From NCBI GenBank assembly GCA_034520725.1, contig JAXHNH010000011.1:124001-188000 (forward strand): DNA of 64,000 nucleotides, read 5' to 3'. The notes beneath the pieces were generated by a model, which saw nothing but the letters and a program-made list of their open reading frames with translations, was not told the DNA's origin and searched no databases. The stretch is from Gracilimonas sp034520725 (lineage in GTDB: Bacteria > Bacteroidota > Rhodothermia > Balneolales > Balneolaceae). Both the position numbers and the translations under genes were made by a program. Positions 36,535 to 46,299 of the stretch are shown in pieces (positions within the stretch are counted from its first letter, which is position 1; every line of letters starts with the position of its first letter).

Positions 36535-37212
36535 ATGCAAAAAGATAAAAAGATCATTGCCATTGGGGATATTCACGGATGTGCTAAAACCAACGAGGTA
36601 ATGCTGGAAACACTCGAATCTGAGTTTGGTAACCACGTATTCTACGTATTCCTGGGAGACTATACCGACCGTGGCTCTGATTCTAAAGAAGTGATAGATC
36701 AACTACTTGAGTTCAACCAATATCACGATTGTATCTTCCTAAGAGGGAATCACGATCAAATGCTTCTGGATGCCTACGAAAAGGGTAAATGGGACCTTTG
36801 GTTGAGCAATGGCGGTGAAACAACTTTAAAGGATTACGATTCGACACCCCGTAATTTTGAGCTTCCAAAAGCCCATTACGATTTCTTTAATGAAACTCAG
36901 ATGTATTGGGAAACTGAGAATTACTTTTTTGTTCACGCTGGTATCTCTCCGGATATGACCATTCAGGAAAACCTGGACAGTGAATATGAAAGAGAACAAT
37001 TCCTGTGGCAAAGAGATCATATTTATACAGATAAGAATCAATGGGAAAAAACCGTGGTATTTGGTCACACACCCGTTGAAGAGCCGTTGATCAAAGATAA
37101 CATGATCGGCATCGATACCGGATGTGTGTACGACCGGCCGGGTTTTGGATTGCTGACAGCTATTTTACTTCCCGATAAAAAGATATTTCAACAGAAAAGT
37201 TTAGACGTTTAA
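36535..37212 (+). CDS. PPP-type Ser/Thr phosphatase family metallophosphoesterase
   Basis: A 225-residue protein with the full PPP signature: GDIHGC, GDYTDRGSDS, RGNHDQM, FVHAGISPD and VFGHTP. Cytoplasmic, normal size for bacterial PPP phosphatases (PrpA/ApaH-like). Could dephosphorylate proteins or diadenosine polyphosphates; substrate unknown. Starts immediately at the nusB stop. Confidence 0.88.
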   Translation: MQKDKKIIAIGDIHGCAKTNEVMLETLESEFGNHVFYVFLGDYTDRGSDSKEVIDQLLEFNQYHDCIFLRGNHDQMLLDAYEKGKWDLWLSNGGETTLKDYDSTPRNFELPKAHYDFFNETQMYWETENYFFVHAGISPDMTIQENLDSEYEREQFLWQRDHIYTDKNQWEKTVVFGHTPVEEPLIKDNMIGIDTGCVYDRPGFGLLTAILLPDKKIFQQKSLDV

Positions 37213-37225
37213 AAAGAATTAATAC

Positions 37226-38320
37226 ATGAGCTTAAGATGCGGAATTGTTGGCTTGCCCAACGTTGGTAAATCAACCTTGTTTAATGCCCTGAGTAATGCA
37301 GGGGCGGAATCTGCTAACTTTCCATTCTGTACCATCGATCCCAACGTGGGGATGGTCCCGGTGCCGGATGCACGACTTTACGAGCTTGCTGAATTGGCCG
37401 AGTCCAAGAATGTCCTGCCTGCCAGTATCGAGTTCGTGGATATTGCCGGTCTGGTAAAAGGTGCCTCTGAAGGAAAGGGAAAGGGAAATGCATTTCTGTC
37501 TCACATTCGTGAGGTAGACTTGATCCTGCACGTTGTGCGTTGTTTTGATGACGACGATATCATTCACGTGGAGGGCAGTGTGGATCCGGACAGAGATATT
37601 GCGATCATTGAAGAAGAGCTGATCCTGAAGGACCTTGAAAGCGTAGAAAAGAGAGTCGAAAAACTCAAGAAAGAAGCTAAAAGCGGTGACAGAAAGATCG
37701 TTGCTCAGCTGGATGTGGTTCAGCGCTTAGCGGATCATTTAGGGGAGGGAAACTCAGCCCGAACTTTTGAAGTATCCAAAGAAGAAAAAGAAGTCTACAA
37801 GGATCTGTTTCTGCTTTCCGCAAAACAAGTGCTTTATGCGTGTAATGTAGGGGAATCCGATCTGGAATCAGGTAACGAATATGTGGATACCGTGAAGAAG
37901 ATCGCCTCAAAGCATGATGATGAAGTAGTGATGTTCTGCGCCAAAATAGAGGCAGAGATCGCCGAACTGGATGAGGACGAAAAAGAAATGTTTCTGGAAG
38001 AACTGGGCGTTGAAAGTGCCGGTCTTGACAGACTTATTAAAGGGGCGTTCAAAGAACTTGGTTTGATCACTTATTTCACGGCCGGCCCCAAAGAATCACG
38101 TGCATGGACCATCAAAGAGGGAACCAAAGCTCCACAGGCTGCCGGTGTTATTCACACCGATTTCGAAAAGGGATTTATCCGTGCGGAAACCATCGCATTC
38201 TCAGATTATAAAGAATTGGGATCCGAAAAAGCCGCCCGCGATGCCGGTAAAATGCGTCAGGAAGGGAAAGAATACGTCGTGAAAGACGGGGATGTGTTGT
38301 TGTTCCGTTTCAATGTTTAA
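37226..38320 (+). CDS. ychF: Ribosome-associated ATPase YchF/OLA1
   Basis: A 364-residue Obg-family P-loop protein: G1 GLPNVGKSTLFNAL, G3 DIAGLVKGASEGKGKGN, a coiled-coil insert and a C-terminal TGS domain (YFTAGPKESRAWTI, DFEKGFIRAE). YchF binds ATP and the ribosome and influences stress responses. Complete and intact. Confidence 0.97.
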   Translation: MSLRCGIVGLPNVGKSTLFNALSNAGAESANFPFCTIDPNVGMVPVPDARLYELAELAESKNVLPASIEFVDIAGLVKGASEGKGKGNAFLSHIREVDLILHVVRCFDDDDIIHVEGSVDPDRDIAIIEEELILKDLESVEKRVEKLKKEAKSGDRKIVAQLDVVQRLADHLGEGNSARTFEVSKEEKEVYKDLFLLSAKQVLYACNVGESDLESGNEYVDTVKKIASKHDDEVVMFCAKIEAEIAELDEDEKEMFLEELGVESAGLDRLIKGAFKELGLITYFTAGPKESRAWTIKEGTKAPQAAGVIHTDFEKGFIRAETIAFSDYKELGSEKAARDAGKMRQEGKEYVVKDGDVLLFRFNV

Positions 38321-38327
38321 AATACCT

Positions 38328-38365
38328 GTAGGGGCGTATGGCAATACACCCCCTACGTATTTTTA
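38328..38365 (+). terminator. Terminator between convergent ychF and add
   Basis: GTAGGGG-C-GTAT / ATAC-AC-CCCCTAC hairpin with GGCA loop, followed by GTATTTTT. It overlaps the last codon of add, which runs in the opposite direction. Confidence 0.7.
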
Positions 38366-39339
38366 AACGCGTCATTTAATTTTCTACGCAGTTTTTCCTT
38401 TGTCTCCTCGTCACAAAAAGCCGCATCAATCGCATATTGGTTGACCTTCAGAAACTGCTCAGTCTGCCAGTCAAAATGCCGGTTCAGGTTTTCGTATTCT
38501 TCGGTGAGGCTCACGTTTGAGATAGCTCGCCCGTCGGTGTTTACACTCAATGAATTACCATTCAGGTAGATATCGTTTATACGATGCTGAGCCACAGTAT
38601 CATATATCCCCGTCTGAACATTACTGGTGGGGCATACCTCCAGGTGAATGTTCTTCTGTTTCAGGTCATCAAGTAATTTGGGGTCTTCAATGCTTCTTAC
38701 ACCGTGACCTATTCGTGATGGATGAAAATTATCCAGGGTTTCCTTCACGCTTTCAGGCCCTAGTGCCTCTCCGGCATGTGCCGTGCAGGGAATACTATGT
38801 TCCCGCGCATATTCAAAAGCTTTGATGTGATTATCGATAGGCAGGGTTTCATCCGCAGCGATATCGAAACCGGTTACGTTGGTTCCCTTAAACTGCTCAA
38901 CCAGCTTCACGGTTTGCATGCTTTGTTCTTCAGTAAAATGACGAAGAGTACACAGTATGATCCGTGCTTCAATTCCGGATTGTTCTATTCCTTTAGTTGT
39001 GGCTTCATTCACGATCTCGACAACTTCTTCAGGATCCAATCCTTGTTCGGTATGCAGAAGCGGAGCAAAACGGATCTCAGCATAGATCACATTATCAGCC
39101 TTTAACTGCTGGAAGAGATCGAGGGTAACGGCTTCAAGCTGCTCTTTTGTTTGCATGATGGCAATGGGAGCCTGTGCACACTTCAGGTATTCCTCAAGGC
39201 TGGCACAGTTTTCAGGAGCATTAAAATCCCGTTTATAATCTTTATGTGTTGTTCCCGGTCGTAGTTGCTTTACCACCTCAAAGCTCAGAGAGCAGTCGAG
39301 ATGCAGGTGTAATTCAATTTTTGGGAGGATTATGTTCAT
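38353..39339 (-). CDS. add: Adenosine deaminase family protein
   Basis: A 328-residue amidohydrolase with the Zn-site HxH (ELHLHLDCS), GFDIAADE, catalytic HAGEALGPE, RIGHGVRS, EVCPTSNVQTG and SVNTDGRAIS. Converts adenosine to inosine in purine salvage. The second Asp of the usual TDD is Gly (TDGR), a variant seen in other bacterial members, so substrate specificity is probable rather than certain; adenine deaminase is less likely. Confidence 0.85.
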   Translation of the reverse strand: MNIILPKIELHLHLDCSLSFEVVKQLRPGTTHKDYKRDFNAPENCASLEEYLKCAQAPIAIMQTKEQLEAVTLDLFQQLKADNVIYAEIRFAPLLHTEQGLDPEEVVEIVNEATTKGIEQSGIEARIILCTLRHFTEEQSMQTVKLVEQFKGTNVTGFDIAADETLPIDNHIKAFEYAREHSIPCTAHAGEALGPESVKETLDNFHPSRIGHGVRSIEDPKLLDDLKQKNIHLEVCPTSNVQTGIYDTVAQHRINDIYLNGNSLSVNTDGRAISNVSLTEEYENLNRHFDWQTEQFLKVNQYAIDAAFCDEETKEKLRRKLNDAFKNT

Positions 39340-39386
39340 GAATAGTAAATGAATTCTAGTAGGCCTAATGTCCTTTTTGATTTCAG

Positions 39387-39517
39387 CAAGCTAATCTACC
39401 TCCCCGAAAAGGTAGGTTCTTGACTGGTAAACTTAAAATCGATTTCAAGGATTAAGTCCATAACCTTGTCCTCTGGGGCAGGGAGAACAGTTGCTGACTT
39501 CCGGAGGGTATTCAACT
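39387..39517. other. Structured intergenic region upstream of polA
   Basis: Three hairpins in a row: CAAG..AATCTACCT / AGGTAGGTT-CTTG with loop CCCCGAAA (39387-39422), CCTTGTC / GGCAGGG with loop CTCTGG (39464-39483), and AGTTG / CAACT (39489-39517). Could be a small RNA or a 5' leader on either strand. It does not fit SRP, 6S, RNase P or riboswitch consensus sequences I can recall. Confidence 0.4.
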
Positions 39518-39602
39518 CCTTACGCCAAATCTACATTCGTATTTCGGGTCAAAAAAAATTAGTTTCCATCAGAAAATTAAGGCTCTAAACTTAACCAAAT
39601 TC

Positions 39603-42356
39603 ATGTCGAAAAAACTGCTTTATTTATTGGATGGTATGGCTCTTGCATACCGGGCTCACTTTGCTTTTATCAACAGCCGGCTTAAGAACTCTGAGGGAAT
39701 TCCAACCGGACCTGTTCTCGGTTTTGCCAATACCCTACAAAAGATGCTGGATGAAAAAGAGCCTACACACATTGCGGTGGCCTGGGATACGCATGCCCCG
39801 ACCTTCCGCCATGAAAAAGATGAAGATTACAAGGCTCACCGTCCACCACAACCCGAGGAACTCAAGATTGGAATCCCACTGATCAAAGAGATGGTGGAAT
39901 CATGGGGAATTCAAAACCTTGAGCAGGATGGATACGAAGCGGATGATATCATTGGTACCATAGCAAATGGAGCCAATGCCGACGACGTGGACGTGATGAT
40001 GGTCACCCCCGATAAGGATTTTATGCAATTGGTGCACGACCACATCCACATGATGAAACCTGATAATAATAACGGTGGATTTGATATCATCGATCGTGAA
40101 GGAGTGATGGATTATTTTGGCGTATATCCTGATCAGGTGATAGATGTACTGGCCATGATCGGTGATACTTCGGATAACATTCCCGGCGTGCCCGGAATTG
40201 GAAAGAAGGGAGCTCCAAAGCTCATTAAAAAATATGGATCGCTGGAGGCAGCTTTAGAGGATGCTCCGAATATAAAAGGCAAGCGCGCCAGGGAAGGACT
40301 CACAGAATTTGGAGAGCAGGCCCTACACGCCAAAGAAATGGTAACCATCAAGACGGATGTACCTGATACCGTAGAGTGGGAAGAACTCGAATGGTCAGGT
40401 CCCGATGAGAAGAAGCTGGGACTCTTTTTCAAGCGCATGGAATTCCGGACTTTAACCAAAAAATTTCTTGGAGAAAAAGGTCCCGTTGCCAATAAGGAAG
40501 GCGATCAGGTCGATCTGTTTGGATCTTTCAAAGAAGAAGCTCCGAAGCAGGAGCTGGACGAGGAAAAGGTAAACTATGCTTTGCTTGATACCCTTGATAA
40601 AGTAAAAGGACTGGTGGATGAGTATAAGGATGAAGAACACTTTTGTTTTGATACTGAAACGGATAGTGCTGATCCGGTAACTGCATCACTGGTGGGAGTT
40701 TCCCTGACGGCTACGCCCGGTACGGCGTATTACATTCCTGTTAACGTTGAAGGAGGACTGAATGAACAGGATGTGATAGAAGCCTTACGACCTTTGTTTG
40801 ATGATGACCATATTCTGAAGATCGCTCATAACTACAAATTCGATTTCATGATCCTAAAGCGGGCCGGACTCGAGGTCAAAGGTAATGCTTTTGATACCAT
40901 GATCGCGGCTTACCTGATCGATGCCAATCAGCGCCTCAAGATGGATGAACTGTCCAAGAGCCTGCTGAATTATAAACCGGTTCCCATTGAAGACCTGATC
41001 GGAAAGGGCAAGAAGCAGAAGTCGATGGCTGATCTGAAAGTGAAGGACGTGTACCTCTATGCCTGCGAGGATGCGGACATCACCCTGCGATTGTATGAGA
41101 TCCTAAACGAAAGGCTCAAAAATGATGAGCTGCTTGAAATTGCCTATAAAGTGGATTTTCCACTGATGGAAGTGCTGGCTGATATGGAGTTGAAGGGTAT
41201 CAGGCTGGATACCGATATGCTTAATGCTTTTTCTGAAGAACTGGACAAGGATCTGAAAGAACTTGAAGCTGAGATCTATGACAAGGCGGGAGAGGAATTC
41301 AATATCAACTCCCCACAGCAGCTGGGAACCATTTTGTTTGAGAAAATGGGGCTGCCGTCCGGCAAAAAAACAAAGACCGGACAGTATTCAACGGCTGAAT
41401 CGGTTTTGACCAATCTGGCACCAAAATATGAGATGCCGAGCCTGATCCTGGATTATCGTCAGCTTACCAAGCTTAAATCTACCTATGTGGATGCCTTGCC
41501 TGATCTGGTGGTTGAAGAAACCGGTCGCATTCACACTGAATTCAATCAAAGCGTGGCGGCTACGGGTCGACTCAGTTCATCCAATCCCAATCTTCAGAAT
41601 ATTCCGATCAGGACTAAAAGAGGACGGGAGATCAGAAAGGCCTTTGTGGCTGAAGATGGTTTTAACCTCATGTCTGCTGATTACTCGCAGGTGGAATTAC
41701 GCGTGATCGCTCATATTTCCGAGGATGAAGCCATGATAGAGGCGTTTAAAAACGATGAAGACATTCACGCCAGAACAGCCAAGGAAGTTTTCGATCTTGA
41801 GTCGATAGATGATGTGACTCCCGATCAGAGAAGAAAAGCCAAGGAAGTGAATTTTGGGATTCCTTATGGAGTGAGTGCCTACGGATTGGCTTCACGACTT
41901 GGGATTGATAATGAGGAAGGGAAGCAGATGATCGATCAGTATTTTGAGCGGTTTCCAAATATTCTGAAGTACATCAACGAGACCAAGGAATTTGCCAGGG
42001 AGCACGGATATGTGAAAACGATGCTTGGTCGCCGGCGATATATTCCGGACATCAAGGCAAGCAACTGGAACGTACGCGGATTTGCCGAGCGAACGGCCAT
42101 CAATATGCCTATTCAGGGAACGGCCGCCGATATCATCAAGCTTGCGATGATCGAGATCCATCACTGGCTGATCGACCAAAATAAAAAAAGCCGCATGCTG
42201 CTTCAGGTGCATGATGAACTCATATTTGAGATCCATGAAAGTGAGATGGATGAAGTACCGGCTAAGATCACCGAACTGATGGAAAATGCCGTGGAGCTGG
42301 ATGTGCCGCTGAAGGTGGAGGCAGGGATAGCAGATAATTGGCTGGAAGCGCATTAA
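39603..42356 (+). CDS. polA: DNA polymerase I
   Basis: A 917-residue protein with all three parts: 5'-3' exonuclease (residues 1-290; EQDGYEADDIIGT, KDFMQLV), 3'-5' proofreading exonuclease with intact FDTETDS (about 350) and a family A polymerase with motif A SADYSQVELRVIAH, motif B RRKAKEVNFGIPYG and motif C LQVHDELIFE. Functions in Okazaki fragment processing and repair. Intact. Confidence 0.98.
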   Translation: MSKKLLYLLDGMALAYRAHFAFINSRLKNSEGIPTGPVLGFANTLQKMLDEKEPTHIAVAWDTHAPTFRHEKDEDYKAHRPPQPEELKIGIPLIKEMVESWGIQNLEQDGYEADDIIGTIANGANADDVDVMMVTPDKDFMQLVHDHIHMMKPDNNNGGFDIIDREGVMDYFGVYPDQVIDVLAMIGDTSDNIPGVPGIGKKGAPKLIKKYGSLEAALEDAPNIKGKRAREGLTEFGEQALHAKEMVTIKTDVPDTVEWEELEWSGPDEKKLGLFFKRMEFRTLTKKFLGEKGPVANKEGDQVDLFGSFKEEAPKQELDEEKVNYALLDTLDKVKGLVDEYKDEEHFCFDTETDSADPVTASLVGVSLTATPGTAYYIPVNVEGGLNEQDVIEALRPLFDDDHILKIAHNYKFDFMILKRAGLEVKGNAFDTMIAAYLIDANQRLKMDELSKSLLNYKPVPIEDLIGKGKKQKSMADLKVKDVYLYACEDADITLRLYEILNERLKNDELLEIAYKVDFPLMEVLADMELKGIRLDTDMLNAFSEELDKDLKELEAEIYDKAGEEFNINSPQQLGTILFEKMGLPSGKKTKTGQYSTAESVLTNLAPKYEMPSLILDYRQLTKLKSTYVDALPDLVVEETGRIHTEFNQSVAATGRLSSSNPNLQNIPIRTKRGREIRKAFVAEDGFNLMSADYSQVELRVIAHISEDEAMIEAFKNDEDIHARTAKEVFDLESIDDVTPDQRRKAKEVNFGIPYGVSAYGLASRLGIDNEEGKQMIDQYFERFPNILKYINETKEFAREHGYVKTMLGRRRYIPDIKASNWNVRGFAERTAINMPIQGTAADIIKLAMIEIHHWLIDQNKKSRMLLQVHDELIFEIHESEMDEVPAKITELMENAVELDVPLKVEAGIADNWLEAH

Positions 42357-42578
42357 GGCAAAAGTATATGGTCAGGTGAACAGTGCTACTGTAGTGATTC
42401 GAGTGTTTGACTTTTGACTTTGATCCATCATTTCGTTTCCATTGATATGACTACGTAAATATTATAGGTGAGAAACGGGGTGATGGAAGTTGGATGGGGG
42501 CATCAAAGTGAAAGGGGAACGGTGAAAAGGCCGGAGTGATGAAGTAGGTCTGGTCTAACTCATAACTCGGTAATGGTC

Positions 42579-42599
42579 ATTCCTGCGAAGGCAGGAATC
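42579..42599. repeat. Short REP-like palindrome
   Basis: ATTCCTGC-GAAG-GCAGGAAT, a near-perfect hairpin in the polA downstream gap (42357-42839). Such words are common intergenic palindromes in many bacteria. Confidence 0.55.
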
Positions 42600-42680
42600 T
42601 TGTAGTTTGTTTTTGCCTCTTGCCCTGAACTAGCGCAATCGTCTCGCTTGTGTGGAGTGGAATTAAGCAAGTTAGTTTGG

Positions 42681-42789
42681 TTTGCCCTCGCTCCATACGC
42701 TCTGCGTTGGAGCGGGTGGTTGTGGTGGGTTTTTGACTGGAACCGGGAGGTTCCGGCAGGCATTCCCAACGGGACGTTGGGAACGAGTA
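42681..42789 (+). repeat. Family B intergenic repeat, full copy
   Basis: Contains three palindromes: CGCTCCATACGCTCTGCGTTGGAGCG, GGAACCGGGAGGTTCC and ATTCCCAACGGGACGTTGGGAA. The same order occurs at 44520 and 44669. It accounts for short spurious reading frames that share a GMPAGTSRFQSK peptide. Nothing else is seen in the gap apart from the palindrome at 42579. Confidence 0.8.
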
Positions 42790-42839
42790 AACAAGTATTC
42801 CCAACCCTGATGTGGAAACGAGTGCAAGAACAAAGATCA

Positions 42840-44020
42840 TTATAAACCGGCTACCTCCCAAATAACAAGAAATGGTTCTCTGCTTTCGGTGTAGGCATAT
42901 CCGTAGAGACGATTGTCCCGCACTTCGCTTAAGGTAAAGTTTTGAAGTTCTTCAAACTTATCCTGAACGCTGAAACTTCCGGCAAGGGAGCCATCGCTAT
43001 TCAACTACGATCCAATCTCGGTGCGGTTTCATCCTGCCGGGGCACTTGAATCCAGTAGCGGTTTTGGTTATCCAACACAAATTGAAGAACATATGCGCGG
43101 TGCTCCAGGTAAAGGTCCTCAGCCCTGGAAACATCTTCACTATCGTATGAGTTATTCCTCTTTAGATTATTGAGATACTCTTGTTTCTGTTCCTCATCAA
43201 TGGGAACATTTACAAAAGGGAGTTGGATGCGGTGCTGCTCATTGCCCTCTAAATCTGTGACTCTTAATGGTAGCGTCGCTGTTATATGCCCGGTGCAAAA
43301 GCTCCTCCTCTGGGTCAAATTCAGTAAATACCTTAAAACCGTTGGCGATGGGTACTTGCGGTCATACCAAAGTCAGTAACGCGCGACAAGAGTTACTTCG
43401 GCTGGATTGAAAGTATCTTTCTCATCGTCCAGCGGTTCAAGATTGGTATCTACCGGCATCAGCCACTCGTGATACATTGTGGCTGTATCTCTGACACCAA
43501 GATTGTTTCTGAACAGGGCCCAATATTTTCCTTCGCTTCTTGGATAGACTTTTTCAGGATAAAAAGCTTGAAGTTCCTCGCTGAATTTCTGTTCGAGGGG
43601 CCATTCTCGAACTTGTTGCCACTCCTCGTTAATCTGTGCCATAATCTGGTGTCGTGAATTGTTACGGTCAAAGGTGTGGATGGTATCGCCCGGAGTAAGC
43701 AGAAGATAGCGCAAGTCAGCAAACTCACCGGGTCCGCGTCCTTCTCTACCGATCTGTTCCAAAAAATTGCCATCGGCATCAAAATAGAAAAGGGCTTGCT
43801 GTCTCCAGTCATTAAGAATTACATGGCCTTCCGATGTCAACATCAGTTTTCTAAAACCGGAAAAATAGATCTCATCATTGATGTTACTGACTTGTGCAAT
43901 TTCAGTTAGCTCTAAAGAAGATTCTTTAGGTAGTGGCTTATTGGCATATGGGGTTTCTGTTGAGGAAGAGCAGGAGAACAGAAATGAGCAAAAAATACAG
44001 AGGCATATATATTTGTTCAC
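42840..44020 (-). CDS. 6-bladed beta-propeller lipoprotein (frameshifted)
   Basis: Start is taken as GTG at 44018-44020, giving a lipoprotein signal (ICLCIFCSFLFSC). The body has NHL/6-bladed propeller repeats: SGFRKLMLTSEGHVILND, YFDADGNFLEQIGREGRGPGEF, YVLQFVLDNQNRYWIQVP and, at the end, LYGYAYTESREPFLVIWEVAG. Frame changes near 43340-43370 and near 43005 divide it; joined length is about 390 residues. Proteins of this type are abundant in Bacteroidota/Balneolota and function is unknown. Confidence 0.7.
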
Positions 44021-44519
44021 AAATGGTTTGATTAGTTTTAAAAAAATGAAACTACAATAACCTAAGTATAATAACAAAGGGCCTTATACAGTATGTACAC
44101 TGTGCCTCCAAGATCTTTTCAGTCTTGAGCGAAGCGGAGACTGGAAAGGTACAGCTCAGGAAGTCTCTGACTTCCATATATGGCAATTCTGTTTTACCTC
44201 ACCCCTCAATCAAACCATCTTAAGTGCTTGGTAAGCTTTTTGCCACATTCAGAACCTTTAAACTCGCTGAAGACTTAAGATATCTTTTATCTCGTTCCAA
44301 ACACCCTAGTTGTCAATGCCACTCGGTCCAAACGTGTATAATTCAAATCTCCCCACATCCATCACCGGCTCTCGCTAAACCCACTACCGAATTCCTGATC
44401 ATACTGAGCCGAATGATGGAGTTTTTTAAGGCCATTCCATTACATCATTGAAATGCAGATCCTTCACTTCGTTCAGGATTACACGGAGGGTGGATCAAAC
44501 TAAAGCCGCGCAGGCTTGG

Positions 44520-44629
44520 CTTGCCCTCGCTCCATACGCTCTGCGTTGGAGCGGGTTGTTTTAGAAGGATCTTTGACTGGAACCGGGAGGTTCCGGCAGG
44601 CATTCCCAACGGGACGTTGGGAACGAGTA
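44520..44629 (+). repeat. Family B intergenic repeat, second full copy
   Basis: Nearly the same as 42681-42789: GCTCCATACGCTCTGCGTT, GGAACCGGGAGGTTCC and TTCCCAACGGGACGTTGGGA in the same order. Confidence 0.8.
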
Positions 44630-44668
44630 TACAGATCAAGCCTGTGCGGATGGCATTACGTTAATGTC

Positions 44669-44769
44669 GGCTCGCTGCTCTAACGATTTGCGTTGGAGCG
44701 GGTTGTTTAAAGGTATTGACTGGTACCGGGAGGTTCCGGCAGGCCTAACGGGGACGTTGGGAACGAGTA
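44669..44769 (+). repeat. Family B intergenic repeat, decayed copy
   Basis: Same order as the copy just upstream but with changes (CTCTAACGATTTGCGTTGGA, GGTACCGGGAGGTTCC, GGGGACGTTGGGAACGAG), making a tandem pair with 44520. Confidence 0.72.
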
Positions 44770-44862
44770 TATCAGTATTATTAGCAGCTATCAAATGAGG
44801 CAAAGATTCAGTGAGGCATTCCGGAGCGGAGCACGGAACGAGGTCGAATTCACGCCCATCAC

Positions 44863-45952
44863 CTAAATCTTATAAACCAGGGCGTTGATATTCATTCCTG
44901 CCCCAACGGAAGCAAATACCAGGTTACTGCCTTTATCTTTATTGATATCATAGCCTTCTAGTTTTTCTTTCCAGATAAGGTCCAGAAGAGTAGGGATGGT
45001 GGCTACAGATGAATTACCCAGCCATGAAATGGTCATGGGCATGACATTCTTAGGCACCTCATCTTTATCATAAAGGGAGTAAAGCCGTTTTACAATGGCA
45101 TCATCCATTTTTCCATTGGCCTGATGAATCAGAATATGATTCACGTCCTCAATGGAAAGCCCGCTTTTATCGAGACAGCCTTTTATGGCATGGGGTACAT
45201 TGGTCAGAGCGTATTGGTAGAGCTTACGTCCGTGCATCTTCAGAAAGATATCGCCTTCGTCTTTATATGCAGGATTGTATGATTTATCCATATATAGCAT
45301 CTTAGCATATACTTTGGTATCGGAGCGGGTATTATGTGACAGAATTCCGGTGGGCGTTTCACTTTCCCGGGCTTCAAAAATGGTAGCAGCGGCGCCATCG
45401 GCATAGATCATACTGTCCCTGTCATGCGGATCGCAAACCCGTGATAACGTTTCGGCTCCTATGACCATCACTTTTTTAGCATCTCCGGATCTGATGTAAT
45501 AATCGGCCTGAATGACTCCTTGCAACCATCCGGGACATCCGAAAGGTACGTCATAGGCAATAGTGCAGGGATTTTCAATCTCCAGTTTATGTTTTACACG
45601 GGCTGCCAGGCTGGGCACCATATCGGTTCGGTTACTGCCGTGCTTTACATCTCCAAAATTATGTGCCACAATGATATGATCCAAGTTCTTCCTTATCAAT
45701 CCCGGCCGATTTAATGGCTTCTTCGGCAGCAAGGTGAGCAATGTCAGAAGTAACAAGATCATCAGTCACATAGCGACGTTCTTCAATTTCTGTGATCTCG
45801 TAAAACTTTTGAATGATCTCTTTATTGGGCTTTTCGAGGCGGTTTCCGGTTTCATCAAAAAAATCATTTTCCAGGAACGCTTCGTTTTTAATACGTTGTG
45901 ATGGTATGTAACTACCCGTGCCGGTAATTATGCTGTTGACTGAAGTTTTCAT
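44863..45952 (-). CDS. 3-oxoacyl-ACP synthase III (KAS III)-like protein (one frameshift)
   Basis: N-terminal part (45952 to about 45700) reads SIITGTGSYIPSQRI and EITEIEERRYVTDDL; the second part continues HIIVAHNFGDVKHG with catalytic Cys in DVPFGCPGWLQG, His in ILIHQANGKMDD and Asn in SWLGNSSVATIP. The Cys-His-Asn triad is that of KAS III. A frame change near 45695 splits the gene; joined length is about 362 residues. It is not in a fatty-acid operon, so it may be a KAS III paralogue for a side pathway rather than FabH itself. Confidence 0.82.
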
Positions 45953-46299
45953 ATCGGTCCTAAATTTCCCGTTACCTGTGCTGTGTTAATTTAAACGCCC
46001 TTTTTTTACTTGTTTTAACGTAAAGCTTGAGGCGGTAAATTCAAATGATTTTTTCAACTACTTTCACCTGTCTAATCTGAAAGGTTAAATGATTTATTTC
46101 AAATCAATTTTTTAGGATGATTTTGAATAGGAGTAAAGGTTAAAGAGCAAAGTCGTGCCATTAGACTACAACTGAAAAGTTGATTTATACATAAAAATAC
46201 ATTATTTCGGTTCAGATTATTCATATTTAAGAAGTACAAAAGGATTAATAGGGGAGCTGCTTACTTAGGTGCATAAACAAATAACTAAGACCAGGCACA
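45953..46299. other. AT-rich divergent intergenic region
   Basis: 347 bases between the divergent KAS III-like gene and the lipoprotein gene. AT-rich, presumably with promoters of both; no operator, hairpin or small gene is evident. Confidence 0.5.

Larger units (their letters stand above)
44021..44862. other. Gene-free gap with hairpin and repeats
   Basis: No credible gene. An 11-base-pair hairpin CTTTTCAGTCT / AGACTGGAAAG spans 44115-44148 without a T run. Two family B repeats fill 44520-44769. A short decayed word CGGAACGAGGTC (about 44840) also occurs near 47415. Confidence 0.6.

Noticed and set aside
39464..39520. FMN riboswitch or SRP RNA upstream of polA
   Set aside because: Only short words (GGGGCAGGG; CCGGAAG on the other strand) match; the remaining conserved parts of either RNA are missing.
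42560..42861. Small - strand frames, also at 44445-44639, sharing a GMPAGTSRFQSK peptide
   Set aside because: The similarity comes from the family B palindromic repeat at both places; no other sign of coding.
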